Assembly: GCF_916618955.1 (NCBI RefSeq)
Contig: NZ_OU745390.1
Coordinates: forward strand, 3,348,001 to 3,412,000
DNA length: 64,000 bases
DNA from: Pseudomonas sp. Marseille-Q3773
Lineage (GTDB): Bacteria > Pseudomonadota > Gammaproteobacteria > Pseudomonadales > Pseudomonadaceae
Reading direction: 5' to 3'
Below, piece after piece: positions 26,508 through 35,903 of this stretch. Under the pieces are notes generated by a model. The model saw only the letters and a list, made by a program, of their open reading frames with translations. It ran no database searches and was not told the origin of the DNA. How positions within the stretch are numbered: position 1 is the stretch's first letter; the number at the start of each line of letters is the position of its first letter. Made by a program: the position numbers and the translations under genes.

Positions 26508-28031
26508 ATGACCGTGATCAAGCAAGACGACCTGATTCAGAGCGTCGCCGACGCCCTGCAATTCATTTCGTACTACCACCCCGTCGATTTCATCCAGGCC
26601 ATGCACGAGGCCTATCTGCGTGAAGAATCGCCTGCCGCGCGCGATTCCATCGCCCAGATCCTGATCAACTCGCGCATGTGCGCCACCGGCCACCGCCCGA
26701 TCTGCCAGGACACCGGTATCGTCACCGTGTTCATCCGGGTGGGCATGGACGTGCGCTGGGACGGCGCCACCATGAGCGTCGACGACATGATCAACGAAGG
26801 TGTGCGTCGCGCCTACAACCTGCCTGAAAACGTGCTGCGCGCGTCGATCCTGGCCGACCCGGCCGGTGCCCGCAAGAACACCAAGGACAACACCCCGGCA
26901 GTGATCCACTATTCCATCGTCCCTGGCGACAAGGTCGAGGTCGATGTCGCTGCCAAGGGCGGCGGCTCGGAGAACAAGTCGAAGATGGCCATGCTCAACC
27001 CGTCCGACTCGATCGTCGACTGGGTGCTGAAGACCGTGCCGACCATGGGCGCTGGCTGGTGCCCGCCTGGCATGCTCGGCATCGGCATCGGCGGTACCGC
27101 CGAGAAGGCTGCGGTGATGGCCAAGGAAGTGTTGATGGAATCCATCGACATCCACGAACTGAAAGCCCGTGGCCCACAGAACCGTCTGGAAGAAATCCGC
27201 CTGGAGCTGTTCGAGAAGGTCAACCAGCTGGGCATCGGCGCCCAGGGCCTGGGCGGCCTGACCACCGTGCTCGACGTCAAGATCATGGATTACCCGACCC
27301 ACGCCGCTTCGCTGCCGGTGTGCATGATCCCCAACTGCGCCGCCACCCGCCACGCCCACTTCGTGCTCGATGGTTCCGGCCCGGCCGAGCTGGAAGCGCC
27401 GTCGCTGGACGCCTACCCGGAAATCGTCTGGGAAGCCGGCCCGAGCGCCCGACGTGTCAACCTCGACGCCATCACCCCGGAAGAAGTCGCCAGCTGGAAG
27501 CCGGGCGAGACCATCCTGCTCAACGGCAAGATGCTGACCGGCCGTGATGCCGCGCACAAGCGCATGGTCGAGATGCTCAACCGTGGCGAAGAGCTGCCGG
27601 TAGACCTGAAAGGCCGCTTCATCTACTACGTCGGCCCGGTCGACCCGGTAGGTGACGAAGTGGTAGGCCCGGCCGGTCCGACCACCGCCACCCGCATGGA
27701 CAAGTTCACCCGCCAGATCCTCGAGCAGACTGGCCTGCTGGGCATGATCGGCAAGTCCGAACGTGGCCCTGCCGCTATCGAAGCGATCAAGGACAACAAG
27801 GCCGTGTACCTGATGGCCGTCGGCGGCGCCGCCTACCTGGTGGCCCAGGCCATCCGCAAGTCGAAGGTCCTGGCCTTCGCCGAGCTGGGCATGGAAGCGA
27901 TCTACGAGTTCGAGGTCAAGGACATGCCGGTGACCGTCGCCGTGGACAGCAACGGTGAGTCGGTGCACATCACTGGCCCTGCCCTGTGGCAGAGCAAGAT
28001 TGCCGAGAGCCTGGCAGTCGAAGTGAAGTAA
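26508..28031 (+). CDS. fumA: Class I fumarate hydratase (4Fe-4S)
   Basis: A 507-residue class I fumarase that interconverts fumarate and malate using an oxygen-sensitive [4Fe-4S] cluster. The candidate cluster cysteines are C66 (RPICQDTG), C185 (GWCPPG) and C277 (IPNCAATRHAHF). agagg lies at a suitable distance before the ATG at 26508. It is monocistronic, with a REP pair after it. Pseudomonas usually also has the class II FumC, which together with superoxide dismutase covers iron or oxidative stress. Confidence 0.93.
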   Translation: MTVIKQDDLIQSVADALQFISYYHPVDFIQAMHEAYLREESPAARDSIAQILINSRMCATGHRPICQDTGIVTVFIRVGMDVRWDGATMSVDDMINEGVRRAYNLPENVLRASILADPAGARKNTKDNTPAVIHYSIVPGDKVEVDVAAKGGGSENKSKMAMLNPSDSIVDWVLKTVPTMGAGWCPPGMLGIGIGGTAEKAAVMAKEVLMESIDIHELKARGPQNRLEEIRLELFEKVNQLGIGAQGLGGLTTVLDVKIMDYPTHAASLPVCMIPNCAATRHAHFVLDGSGPAELEAPSLDAYPEIVWEAGPSARRVNLDAITPEEVASWKPGETILLNGKMLTGRDAAHKRMVEMLNRGEELPVDLKGRFIYYVGPVDPVGDEVVGPAGPTTATRMDKFTRQILEQTGLLGMIGKSERGPAAIEAIKDNKAVYLMAVGGAAYLVAQAIRKSKVLAFAELGMEAIYEFEVKDMPVTVAVDSNGESVHITGPALWQSKIAESLAVEVK

Positions 28032-28046
28032 GCCTGATGTAACTGC

Positions 28047-28145
28047 GGCGGCTTCTTCGCGGGCTTGCCCGCTCCCACAAGTAACGCGTAGCCCTCAGGC
28101 TTGCGCTGTACCTGTGGGAGCGGGCAAGCCCGCGATTAGGCCGCC
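28047..28145. repeat. Paired REP element after fumA
   Basis: ggcggcttcttcgcgggctt then gcccgctcccaca (28048-28079) faces tgtgggagcgggcaagcccg then cgattaggccgcc (28113-28145). The outer ggcgg/ccgcc ends also pair. It lies between convergent genes. Confidence 0.85.
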
Positions 28146-28152
28146 ACTGTTT

Positions 28153-29025
28153 TCACAGGATTCGGTCAAACTGCTCCGGCCAGTCCCTGCGGGTAAACAC
28201 CTGCCCTTCCCGCCTCACCCGCCGCACTTCTTCCAGGTCCACCTCGCACAGCAGCCACTGGCTACGCAGCGGGCTCAGTTGCTCACTCAGCGCAATTACG
28301 CCGTCCTCCGGCATGCCATGATCCGGTGGCACGAACAACCCTGCCCGGCCGATATTCTCGTCCAGCGCCGGCGACCAAGCCGCCAGCCCGACCGTGGGGC
28401 TCTGCAATACCGCAATCTGGTTCTCCAGTGCCCGCGCCTGCGCGCCAATGCGCACCCGGTGATAGCCCGCTTCGGTGTCGGTACAGCTCGGCGCCAGGAT
28501 CAGGTCGGCACCTTCCTCCACCAAGCGCCGGGCCAGCATCGGGAACTCGTTGTCGTAGCAGATCAGGATCCCCAGGCGCCCCAGTTCGGTGTCGAACACC
28601 TGCAGCCCCTGGCCTGGGGCGATGTCCCACTGCTCGCGTTCGAAACGGGTCATCATCAGCTTGTCCTGGTAACCCAGCACACCCTCTGGGCCGAACAGCC
28701 AGGCACGGTTACGGTACTGGCCGTCGCCGTCCTGCACCGGCAGGCTGCCGGGCTGCAGGTAGATTCCCCAGCGTCGGGCAATGCCCTCGCACAGCGCCAG
28801 CCACGGCTCGACCAGCGGCTGGATGCCGGCAATCGAGGCATTCAGGTCGCCACGCTGCCCGGCCGGCAACTGCCCGCTGAGCACCAGCCCGGCGTACTCC
28901 GGCAACAGCAGCAGGCGCGCCCCCGCCGCCGCGGCCTCGGCGCACAGGCCCTCCAGGTGCGCGGCGTAGGCGTCCCAGGTCTCATGCAACTCGATCGCAT
29001 ACTGGCAGGCCGCCAGGCGGATCAT
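28153..29025 (-). CDS. Carbon-nitrogen hydrolase (nitrilase superfamily)
   Basis: A 290-residue amidohydrolase with the nitrilase catalytic triad E43 (LLPEYAG), K122 (YQDKLMM) and C156 (LICYDNEFP). It most resembles the aliphatic-amidase-like branch often found fused or adjacent to a GNAT protein. It starts four bases inside the end of the upstream GNAT gene, so the two are coupled. The substrate is unknown; a small amide or ureido compound is likely. Confidence 0.88.
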   Translation of the reverse strand: MIRLAACQYAIELHETWDAYAAHLEGLCAEAAAAGARLLLLPEYAGLVLSGQLPAGQRGDLNASIAGIQPLVEPWLALCEGIARRWGIYLQPGSLPVQDGDGQYRNRAWLFGPEGVLGYQDKLMMTRFEREQWDIAPGQGLQVFDTELGRLGILICYDNEFPMLARRLVEEGADLILAPSCTDTEAGYHRVRIGAQARALENQIAVLQSPTVGLAAWSPALDENIGRAGLFVPPDHGMPEDGVIALSEQLSPLRSQWLLCEVDLEEVRRVRREGQVFTRRDWPEQFDRIL

Positions 29026-29612
29026 ATCGGCAGTTCCTTGAGCCAGAACGACATCAGTTTGTCGGAGCTTTCCGCTTCGTCCAGGTCACGCCAGGCGTAG
29101 CGGGTGCGCAGCGACGGGTCGTGCAGGAAGCCACGATTACGCCAGAAGCCATGCAGGGGCTTGTAGTCTGCGGGGCGCCGCGGGTGCACGCCGGGCCGCT
29201 CCACCGCGCAGAACGCGCAGTAATCGAACTCGGCCAGTTTGTGCGCGTAGGATTCGCGCTCGATGAAAAAGCGTACGCCCAGGCCTTGGCCACGGTACTC
29301 CGGCAGTACCACCGACTCACCGAAGTAGTAGACGCTGGCCGGGTCGCGCCCCTGGGCCAGGAATGGCTGCTGGAATTCGGCGCCGACGTCCACCAGTGGC
29401 AGGCCGGTGGAGGCGCCGACCACCTTGCCGTCGTCCAGCGCCAGCACCACCAGGCTGCGCCCGGACCGGGCATAGGTGGCCAGGTAGTCGGCCTCGTACT
29501 CCGGGGTGCCGTCGTACAGGTAGGGAAACTCGCGAAACACGGTCAGGCGCAGGCGAGCGAGGTCATCGATGTAAGGCGCGATAGCGGCGCCGTGCAACAG
29601 GCGTATTTCCAT
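29022..29612 (-). CDS. GNAT-family N-acetyltransferase
   Basis: A 196-residue protein with a GNAT fold. The acetyl-CoA-binding motif A is visible as VVLPEYRGQGLGVRFF near residues 102-117. It is preceded by a beta-strand region and followed by a substrate region rich in aromatic residues. It is translated just ahead of the nitrilase-fold gene and overlaps it by four bases. In some bacteria the two domains are fused, which suggests a shared pathway. The acceptor amine is not known. Confidence 0.85.
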   Translation of the reverse strand: MEIRLLHGAAIAPYIDDLARLRLTVFREFPYLYDGTPEYEADYLATYARSGRSLVVLALDDGKVVGASTGLPLVDVGAEFQQPFLAQGRDPASVYYFGESVVLPEYRGQGLGVRFFIERESYAHKLAEFDYCAFCAVERPGVHPRRPADYKPLHGFWRNRGFLHDPSLRTRYAWRDLDEAESSDKLMSFWLKELPI

Positions 29613-29727
29613 GCTTGGCGGTCGTTTTGTCGATGTGGATGACGCGCTCGGCTAAGCCGGGCTTGAGGGGAAACCCTATCATCCGGGGCAACGACCCACC
29701 TTTTCCCTCAACGACAGGTATTGTTCC

Positions 29728-30126
29728 ATGACCGCTACCGAACTGGTAAATGCGTACTACGCGGCTTTCAACGCCGGTGACATGCCGGCCTTTCTTGCCC
29801 TGCTCAGCGAAGACGTGATCCACGACGTCAACCAGGGCGAGCGGCAGATGGGCAAGGCCCGGTTTGCCGCGTTCATGGACAAGATGAACCGCTGCTACCG
29901 CGAACGCCTGGCGGACATCGTGGTGATGCAGAATGCCGATGGCAGCCGGGCGGCGGCGGAATTCACCGTGCATGGCGAATACCTGGCCGATGATGAAGGC
30001 CTGCCGCCGGCCAACGGCCAGACCTACGTGCTGCCGGCGGGGGCGTTCTTCTATATCCACTGCGGCAAGATTGCCCGGGTGACCAATTACTACAACCTCA
30101 ATGACTGGGTTGAGCAAGTGGCCTGA
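29728..30126 (+). CDS. NTF2-like / SnoaL-type protein
   Basis: A 132-residue protein of the nuclear-transport-factor-2 fold (SnoaL/ketosteroid-isomerase-like), beginning with the family's helix MTATELVNAYYAAFNAGDM and ending on a strand, KIARVTNYYNLNDWVEQ. Such folds serve as isomerases, hydrolases or binding pockets, so no reaction can be named. It stands alone, divergent from the GNAT gene and followed by a REP pair. Confidence 0.8.
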   Translation: MTATELVNAYYAAFNAGDMPAFLALLSEDVIHDVNQGERQMGKARFAAFMDKMNRCYRERLADIVVMQNADGSRAAAEFTVHGEYLADDEGLPPANGQTYVLPAGAFFYIHCGKIARVTNYYNLNDWVEQVA

Positions 30127-30146
30127 TCAGGGTGGTATTGCCTGTA

Positions 30147-30239
30147 CTGGCCTGTTCGCGGGCACGCCCGCTCCCACAGGGATCCAAAACTTGAGAGCAG
30201 TGAGGTACATGTGGGAGCGGGCATGCCCGCGAACAGGCC
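30147..30239. repeat. Paired REP element
   Basis: ggcctgttcgcgggcacgcc then cgctcccacag faces gtgggagcgggcatgcccgc then gaacaggcc, with perfectly matching outer arms (ggcctgttcgcgggca / tgcccgcgaacaggcc). It lies between the convergent NTF2-like and DJ-1/PfpI genes. Confidence 0.87.
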
Positions 30240-30242
30240 CTG

Positions 30243-30821
30243 TCAGGCAATACGGGTACCAAGCACCTTGAGGAACGCCGCCAACCACGCCGGATGTGCC
30301 GGCCATGCCGGTGCCGTCACCAGGTTGCCGTCCACATGTGCCTGGTCCACTGCGATATCGATGAATGTCCCGCCCGCCAAGCGCACTTCCGGGGCGCACG
30401 CCGGGTACGCACTGCATTCGCGCCCTTCCAGCACGCCGGCCGCCGCCAACAACTGGGCACCATGGCATACCGCCGCGATCGGCTTGCCAGCCTGGTCGAA
30501 TGCCCGTACCAGTTCCAGCACCCGCTCATCCAGGCGCAGGTACTCCGGCGCACGGCCACCGGGAATCAGCAATGCGTCATAGCCCTCGGCCCGCACCCGG
30601 ACGAAATCGTAGTTCAGGGCAAAGTTGTGCCCGGGCTTTTCGCTGTAGGTCTGGTCACCCTCGAAATCATGGATGGCCGTGCGCACGGTCTGCCCCGCGA
30701 CCTTTTCCGGACAAACTGCATGCACCGTATGCCCAACCATGCCCAAGGCCTGGAATGGCACCATGACCTCGTAATCTTCAACGAAGTCGCCGACCAACAT
30801 GAGAATCTTCTTAGCCGTCAT
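30243..30821 (-). CDS. DJ-1/PfpI family protein
   Basis: A 192-residue class I glutamine amidotransferase-like protein of the DJ-1/PfpI superfamily, with the nucleophile elbow Cys119-His120 in AAVCHGAQ and an acidic residue near E16. Members act as deglycases, chaperones or proteases. The start MTAKKILML at 30821 is preferred: aaggag lies eight bases upstream, against three for the ATG at 30830. It is transcribed alone. Confidence 0.87.
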   Translation of the reverse strand: MTAKKILMLVGDFVEDYEVMVPFQALGMVGHTVHAVCPEKVAGQTVRTAIHDFEGDQTYSEKPGHNFALNYDFVRVRAEGYDALLIPGGRAPEYLRLDERVLELVRAFDQAGKPIAAVCHGAQLLAAAGVLEGRECSAYPACAPEVRLAGGTFIDIAVDQAHVDGNLVTAPAWPAHPAWLAAFLKVLGTRIA

Positions 30822-30872
30822 CGCATCCACTCCTTCGATTGCCTAGAGACAGTCACTGCACGATAGCCGGTC

Positions 30873-32030
30873 TCAGTCGCGACGGTCGAGCAAGTTGACC
30901 ACCAGGCGGTCCAGCCAGCCCCACAGCCGCTGCTTCACCCTGCGCCAGAGCGGACGCGCATGCCAATGACTGAGGTCGACCACCTCGCTCAAGGCGAAGT
31001 CACGCTCGAAGCTGGCTTGTACGGCAGCCGTCAACGGCGGGTCGAGGGCCTCGATATTGGCCTCCAGGTTGAAGCGCAGGTTCCAGTGGTCGAAGTTGCA
31101 CGAACCGATACTGACCCAGTCGTCGATCAGGACCATCTTCAGGTGCAGGAAACACGGCTGGTATTCGTAGATGCGCACCCCGGCGCGCAGCAGCCGGGGA
31201 TAATAACGGTGCCCTGCATAACGCACCGATGGGTGGTCGGTGCGCGGGCCGGTCAGCAGCAGGCGCACATCGACACCCTTGCCAGCGGCCCGGCGCAGCG
31301 AGCGGCGCACGCTCCAGGTCGGCAGGAAGTAAGGCGTGGCCAACCACACCCGGCGCTTGCCGCTGTTGATCGCGCGCACCAGCGAATGCAGGATGTCCTG
31401 GTGCTGGCGGGCGTCGGCATAGGCCACCCGGCCCATGCCCTGGCCCTGCGCCGGGACCTTGGGCAGGCGTGGCAGGCCAAAGCCCTCGGCGGGGCGCCAG
31501 GCGGTACGGCGGTTATTGGCGTGCCACTGGCGGTCGAACAGCAATTGCCAGTCGTTCACCACCGGCCCCTGCATCTGCACCATCACCTCGTGCCATTCAC
31601 TGGTCGCCTCGCCCGGCGTCCAGAACTCATCGGTGACACCGGTGCCGCCCACCACTGCCCAGCGCTGGTCGACCAGCAGCAGCTTGCGGTGATCGCGGTA
31701 CAGGTTGCGCAGGCCACGTTTCCAGCGCAGGCGGTTGTACCAGCGCAGGTACACCCCGGCATCCAGCAAGCGCTGGCGCGATGTGCTGTTGAAAGCCAGC
31801 GAACCATAGTCGTCGAACAGGCAACGCACCCGCACACCGCGAAGCGCTGCCCGTTCAAGCGCCTCGACTACCGTGTCCGCGCAGTCGCCGGCCTCGACCA
31901 GGTACAGTTCCAGGTCGATCTGGAACTCGGCGCGCATGATCGCCAGGAGCATGCGCGGAAAGAACTCGGGCCCGTCGATCAGCAGTTCGAAGTGGTTGCC
32001 ATCCCGCCAGGGGAAGACTGGCCCGGCCAT
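30873..32030 (-). CDS. clsB: Phospholipase D family protein, ClsB-like cardiolipin synthase
   Basis: A 385-residue PLD-superfamily enzyme with two HxK(x)4D motifs: H114-R-K116...D121 and HLKMVLID near residue 293. It has no N-terminal transmembrane segment, as in ClsB-type cardiolipin synthases, which join a phosphatidyl group to phosphatidylglycerol. Length fits ClsB (about 400). It is the last gene of a minus-strand unit and begins one base after the YceI stop. A different phosphatidyl transfer cannot be excluded. Confidence 0.82.
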   Translation of the reverse strand: MAGPVFPWRDGNHFELLIDGPEFFPRMLLAIMRAEFQIDLELYLVEAGDCADTVVEALERAALRGVRVRCLFDDYGSLAFNSTSRQRLLDAGVYLRWYNRLRWKRGLRNLYRDHRKLLLVDQRWAVVGGTGVTDEFWTPGEATSEWHEVMVQMQGPVVNDWQLLFDRQWHANNRRTAWRPAEGFGLPRLPKVPAQGQGMGRVAYADARQHQDILHSLVRAINSGKRRVWLATPYFLPTWSVRRSLRRAAGKGVDVRLLLTGPRTDHPSVRYAGHRYYPRLLRAGVRIYEYQPCFLHLKMVLIDDWVSIGSCNFDHWNLRFNLEANIEALDPPLTAAVQASFERDFALSEVVDLSHWHARPLWRRVKQRLWGWLDRLVVNLLDRRD

Positions 32031-32031
32031 G

Positions 32032-32613
32032 TCAGCGGGCGGTAAAGATCAGCACCGCACTCACCGGTACCGACGGGTTGATGGACTTGAGCCCGGCGAA
32101 CTTGCGCAGGCGTTGCAGCCCGGGCAGCAGGCCGAAATCCTCGGCGCGCAGCACCAGCGGCTCGAGGGTCACCACCTGGAAGCGCCGCTCGTCGAGGCGT
32201 GTCGCCAGCAGCAGGGCGTTGTAGCTGTGGGACTGGCCATGCAAGGTTACGGTCAGTGGCAGGCGCAGTTCGACCTGGGCACCATTGGCCAGGTCGTTTA
32301 TCGGCCGCAGGTCCAGTTGTGCCTGCACCTTGGCCTCGGCGAAACGCTCGACCTCGAACAGATCCTCGCGCATGCGTTCGTCACGCTGGGGAATGCCGCT
32401 GCTCACCGAATCCATCTCGATGCTCAACCCGGCCGCGCCCTTGCGGTCGACCGTACCATGCAGCACCAGAAAGCGATGCACTTCGGCGCTGTCACCGTTC
32501 TTGCCAGTAATGAACGACAGGCGCGACGACTCGCCATCGAGGTGCCAGTTGGCGTGGGCAGGCAGGCAGAAAGCCAGCAGCAAGGCGGGTAGCAGACGGG
32601 GCAACTTGAACAT
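32032..32613 (-). CDS. YceI-family periplasmic protein
   Basis: A 193-residue exported protein. A Sec signal peptide (residues 1-21, cleavage after CLPAHA) precedes a YceI lipocalin-like barrel starting NWHLDGESSRLSFITGKNG. YceI proteins bind isoprenoid lipids or quinones. It sits directly before the ClsB-like gene and 44 bases after a small Cys-rich protein, so a lipid-related periplasmic role is inferred. Confidence 0.85.
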   Translation of the reverse strand: MFKLPRLLPALLLAFCLPAHANWHLDGESSRLSFITGKNGDSAEVHRFLVLHGTVDRKGAAGLSIEMDSVSSGIPQRDERMREDLFEVERFAEAKVQAQLDLRPINDLANGAQVELRLPLTVTLHGQSHSYNALLLATRLDERRFQVVTLEPLVLRAEDFGLLPGLQRLRKFAGLKSINPSVPVSAVLIFTAR

Positions 32614-32657
32614 GACGGATCTCGTGAAACCAGGCCGCCAACCTTACCCGCCCGCCT

Positions 32658-32954
32658 TCATGGCAGCAAGCGGCAGCCCTCGCGCGGGCCTTGCCAGGCA
32701 GCCTGGTGGCGCCGCCCCAGGCCTTCGGCGGTTACCCGCTGCTGCTGGCGGTCTTCCTCCAGCAGGCTCAGCGCCAGCCATTGTTTCACGTAGCCCTGGC
32801 AATACTCCGGCTCGAACCCCATGACGAAGCGGCACGAGCAGTATTCCTTGGCCGAGTAGGCCGAAAGGATGCCGGGGAAGTCGGCCAGGGCCTGGCGCTC
32901 TTGCCAGGCCCAGTACGACAGCCCCAGCAATAGCAGCAGCCCGACCCGCTTCAT
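32658..32954 (-). CDS. Small exported or anchored Cys-containing protein, unknown
   Basis: A 98-residue protein with one N-terminal hydrophobic segment (MKRVGLLLLLGLSYWAW) followed by a soluble part with cysteines at 39, 41 and 52 (EYCSCRFVMGFEPEYCQGY) and one near the C-terminus (GCRLLP). The paired cysteines would be outside the cytoplasm and probably form disulfides. It overlaps the upstream serine hydrolase by four bases. I recognise no family with a known function. Confidence 0.78.
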   Translation of the reverse strand: MKRVGLLLLLGLSYWAWQERQALADFPGILSAYSAKEYCSCRFVMGFEPEYCQGYVKQWLALSLLEEDRQQQRVTAEGLGRRHQAAWQGPREGCRLLP

Positions 32955-34030
32955 GCGCCCTCCCCGGCCAGCACCGCGAGTACCCGCCTGAGCAGTTCGT
33001 CATGCTGGTAGCTGCCGTCGCGGTCATCGGCATAACGCACGATCACCAGCTTCTGCCTGGGCAGCACGTACAGCGCCTGCCCCCAATGGCCGAGGGCCGC
33101 ATAGGCGTCTGCGGGGGCGCTCGGCCAGGGCCGTGGCGCCCCGGCCAACGGCTGGTTGAGCCACCAGTGGCCACCGGGGTTGGCCTCGCCGGCCATGGCG
33201 TTGGCTTGGGCAAATGGTGTCCGATTGAAGGCCACCCAGGCTTCGGGCAGCAGTTGCCGGCCGTGCCAGCGCCCGTCGCGCTGCATCAGCAGACCGATGC
33301 GTGCCAGGTCGCGCGCCGTAAGGTACAGGTAGGAAGAACCGACATGGATGCCGGCCTGGTCACGTTCCCACACCGCGCTGGTGATGCCCAGCGGGATGAA
33401 CAGCGCGTGCCAGGGGTATTGCGGGTACTGTTCGCCGCCGAGCATGCCGCGCAGGGCGGCGGCCAGCAGGTTGCTGTCGCCGCTGGAATAGAGAAAGCGC
33501 TGGCCAGGGCTGGCGGCCGTGCCTCGCGCCGCGGTATAGGCCGCCATGTCCGCACGGCCGCGGGTATAGAGCATGGCCACCACCGAGGATTTCAGCGGAG
33601 CGTATTCGTAGTCTTCCTGCCAGTCCAGACCGCTGGCCCAGTGCAGCAGGTCGGCCATGCGCACGTCGGGGTGGGCACTCATGGGCGGGTAGAAGCGGCT
33701 GACCGGGTCTTGCAGCTGGAAGCGCCCCTGGCCCTGGGCCACGCCCAGCACCGTGGCGAGCACGCTTTTGCTGACCGACCAGGTGAGGTGGGCAGTGGCT
33801 GCGGTAGTGGGCGCCGTATAGCGTTCGTGCAGGATACGACCGTCACGAATGATCAGCAGGGCATCGGTACGAATACCAGTGCGCTCCCGTGTGGGACGGG
33901 CAGGAAAGGCGTAGGCGTCGACAGCCTGCCAGTCGCGGGTGGCGTCATCGATTGGCCAGTCGGGTTGGGGCCAGTCCTCGGCCCAGGCACACCGCGTAAC
34001 CAATGCCAGAATGACGAACAATGCCTTCAT
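32951..34030 (-). CDS. Beta-lactamase-family serine hydrolase (exported)
   Basis: A 359-residue exported protein of the class C beta-lactamase/penicillin-binding fold. After a signal peptide (about 1-17) the catalytic S85-V-S-K88 is in TWSVSKSVL and a second-motif equivalent lies in YSSGDSN. Relatives include 6-aminohexanoate hydrolases, esterases and D-aminopeptidases, so the substrate is open. It is the first gene of the unit with the Cys-rich protein, YceI and ClsB-like genes. Confidence 0.85.
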   Translation of the reverse strand: MKALFVILALVTRCAWAEDWPQPDWPIDDATRDWQAVDAYAFPARPTRERTGIRTDALLIIRDGRILHERYTAPTTAATAHLTWSVSKSVLATVLGVAQGQGRFQLQDPVSRFYPPMSAHPDVRMADLLHWASGLDWQEDYEYAPLKSSVVAMLYTRGRADMAAYTAARGTAASPGQRFLYSSGDSNLLAAALRGMLGGEQYPQYPWHALFIPLGITSAVWERDQAGIHVGSSYLYLTARDLARIGLLMQRDGRWHGRQLLPEAWVAFNRTPFAQANAMAGEANPGGHWWLNQPLAGAPRPWPSAPADAYAALGHWGQALYVLPRQKLVIVRYADDRDGSYQHDELLRRVLAVLAGEGA

Positions 34031-34101
34031 CGGAATTGCCTTTTTTCGAAGGCCACTGTGCGGCCCCAGGATTCATGCAATCACACGAATCTAGCAGTCA
34101 T

Positions 34102-34989
34102 TCATGACAGTCCCGCAGCCGCCCATGCCTTGTTCAAGCGCTTCTCCCGCGCTGTAGCTGCCAGCGCCATCACGCCCTGGTCGCGCTGCCAGAGCTGCGC
34201 CCAATGTGCCGGCCCGGCTGCCAATGCCGCCTCGATTTCGCCCCGTAGCGCCTGGAACTGCGCAAACAACCCACCCAGCAACAAATGGCAACCGACCGTA
34301 TCGGCACACTGCCGGCTACCCTCGGCACACCCGGCCAGCAACCCGAGCAACTGCAGCCGCAAGGCCTGCGGCCAGGCGCACGCCTGGCCGACGCCATACA
34401 GCCAGGCCGTCAGGGCGGTGAGCACATACAAGTCCTCCAGCGAGCGGAACGGTTTCACATAGGCGTCCCAGCCATCCCCCGCCAGCAGTTCGCACGCTGC
34501 ATGCTCCAGCACCAGTCGCCCATGCCCCACCTCCGGCATCAGCGGCAGGGTCGGCAGTGCTTCCAGCGTCACCCCCGGCTCGCCGGGGTAGACCACCGCC
34601 AGGTTCAACTGTGCTGCCGCACCCGGCGCCTCGCTGCGCGCCGCCACCAGCAACCACTCCGCCTCCAGGCCGGCGGTGACGAAGTCCTTGCTGCCGGTCA
34701 AGCGCAGGCCGTCCAGGCGCGTACGCATGTCCGCCGGCCGCACGCTGCGCCGTTCGCTGGCGCACAGGGCACCGAGGCTCGGCGGAGCACTGGGCCACAG
34801 CACGCGCAAGGCGGCCTGGTAACCGACCAGGAACGCCAGGCCCGGCGTGGCCATCGCCCGCCCGCCAAGAACCGCCAGTTCGAACGGGGCAACCGGGCCA
34901 AGGCGCTCAAGCAGCGCGGCATAGGTCTCGCCAAGGGTGCCCGCCAGCGCTTGGCGAAGCGGGTCGTTGAGTCGTTGCAACCAGGCCAT
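34102..34989 (-). CDS. Acyl-CoA dehydrogenase-like protein (short)
   Basis: A 295-residue protein with acyl-CoA dehydrogenase-like features: an N-terminal helical part, a middle beta-domain (LRLTGSKDFVTAGLEAEWLLVAARSE), and a C-terminal helix bundle. It is about 90 residues shorter than typical members (about 380-400), and the usual catalytic Glu region cannot be placed. It may be a divergent or inactive homologue. The start at 34989 is preferred; upstream codons overlap the olsB promoter region. It is divergent from olsB. Confidence 0.7.
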   Translation of the reverse strand: MAWLQRLNDPLRQALAGTLGETYAALLERLGPVAPFELAVLGGRAMATPGLAFLVGYQAALRVLWPSAPPSLGALCASERRSVRPADMRTRLDGLRLTGSKDFVTAGLEAEWLLVAARSEAPGAAAQLNLAVVYPGEPGVTLEALPTLPLMPEVGHGRLVLEHAACELLAGDGWDAYVKPFRSLEDLYVLTALTAWLYGVGQACAWPQALRLQLLGLLAGCAEGSRQCADTVGCHLLLGGLFAQFQALRGEIEAALAAGPAHWAQLWQRDQGVMALAATAREKRLNKAWAAAGLS

Positions 34990-35147
34990 GGAGCGGCTCC
35001 TTGCAGGGGGCTTTCGGCTAAGGCCGTGGAATGTCACGCAAGCATCACCAAATCTTCACAGGGGTGACACCGCGTCTACCTAGGCTGACTTTGCACAACA
35101 AAGCCGACCGGCCGCAACCCTTCATGGCTGGCTTATGGAGACTCGTA

Positions 35148-35903
35148 ATGACTCGGATCGCTCACGCTGGCGACAACAGCACCGAACGCCGTCTGCAAGC
35201 CGAACGCCTGGTTGGCGCCGCGGCCCTGCACGAGGCCCAGGCCCTGCGCTACAAGGTGTTCAGCGCCGAATTCAAGGCTCGCCTCAAAGGTGCCGAGCAC
35301 GGCCTGGACATGGATGACTACGACGTGCATTGCCGCCACATCGGTGTGCGCGACCTGAGCACCGGGGAGCTGGTCGCCACCACGCGCCTGCTCGACCACC
35401 AGGCCGCCAGCAGCCTGGGCCGTTTCTACAGTGAAGAAGAATTCAGTCTGCATGGCCTGTTGCAATTGCAGGGCCCGATCCTGGAGCTGGGTCGCACCTG
35501 CGTGGCCCCCGACTACCGCAACGGCGGCACCATCGCCGTACTGTGGAGCGAACTGGCGGAAATCCTCAATGAAGGCCGCTACAGCTACCTGATGGGCTGC
35601 GCCAGCATCCCCATGCAGGATGGCGGAATACAGGCCCATGCGGTGATGCAGCGCCTGCGCGACCGCTACCTGTGCACCGAGCACCTGCGTGCCGAACCGA
35701 AAAACCCGCTGCCCAAGCTGGCCCTGCCGAACAATGTGATTGCCGAAATGCCTCCCCTGCTCAAGGCCTATATGCGCCTGGGCGCGAAAATTTGCGGCGA
35801 ACCATGCTGGGACGAAGACTTCCAGGTCGCCGACGTGTTCATCCTGCTCAAGCGCGACGAACTGTGCCCACGCTATGCCCGCCACTTCAAGGCAGCAGTG
35901 TGA
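35148..35903 (+). CDS. olsB: Ornithine acyl-ACP N-acyltransferase OlsB
   Basis: A 251-residue acyltransferase that transfers a 3-hydroxyacyl chain from ACP to ornithine, giving lyso-ornithine lipid. The OlsB region [11 protein letters not shown]...[14 protein letters not shown] is at about residues 30-67. The ATG at 35148 follows ggaga. Its stop shares one base with the olsA start. Ornithine lipids replace phospholipids during phosphate limitation in Pseudomonas; I do not see an obvious PHO box in the short gap upstream. Confidence 0.9.
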   Translation: MTRIAHAGDNSTERRLQAERLVGAAALHEAQALRYKVFSAEFKARLKGAEHGLDMDDYDVHCRHIGVRDLSTGELVATTRLLDHQAASSLGRFYSEEEFSLHGLLQLQGPILELGRTCVAPDYRNGGTIAVLWSELAEILNEGRYSYLMGCASIPMQDGGIQAHAVMQRLRDRYLCTEHLRAEPKNPLPKLALPNNVIAEMPPLLKAYMRLGAKICGEPCWDEDFQVADVFILLKRDELCPRYARHFKAAV

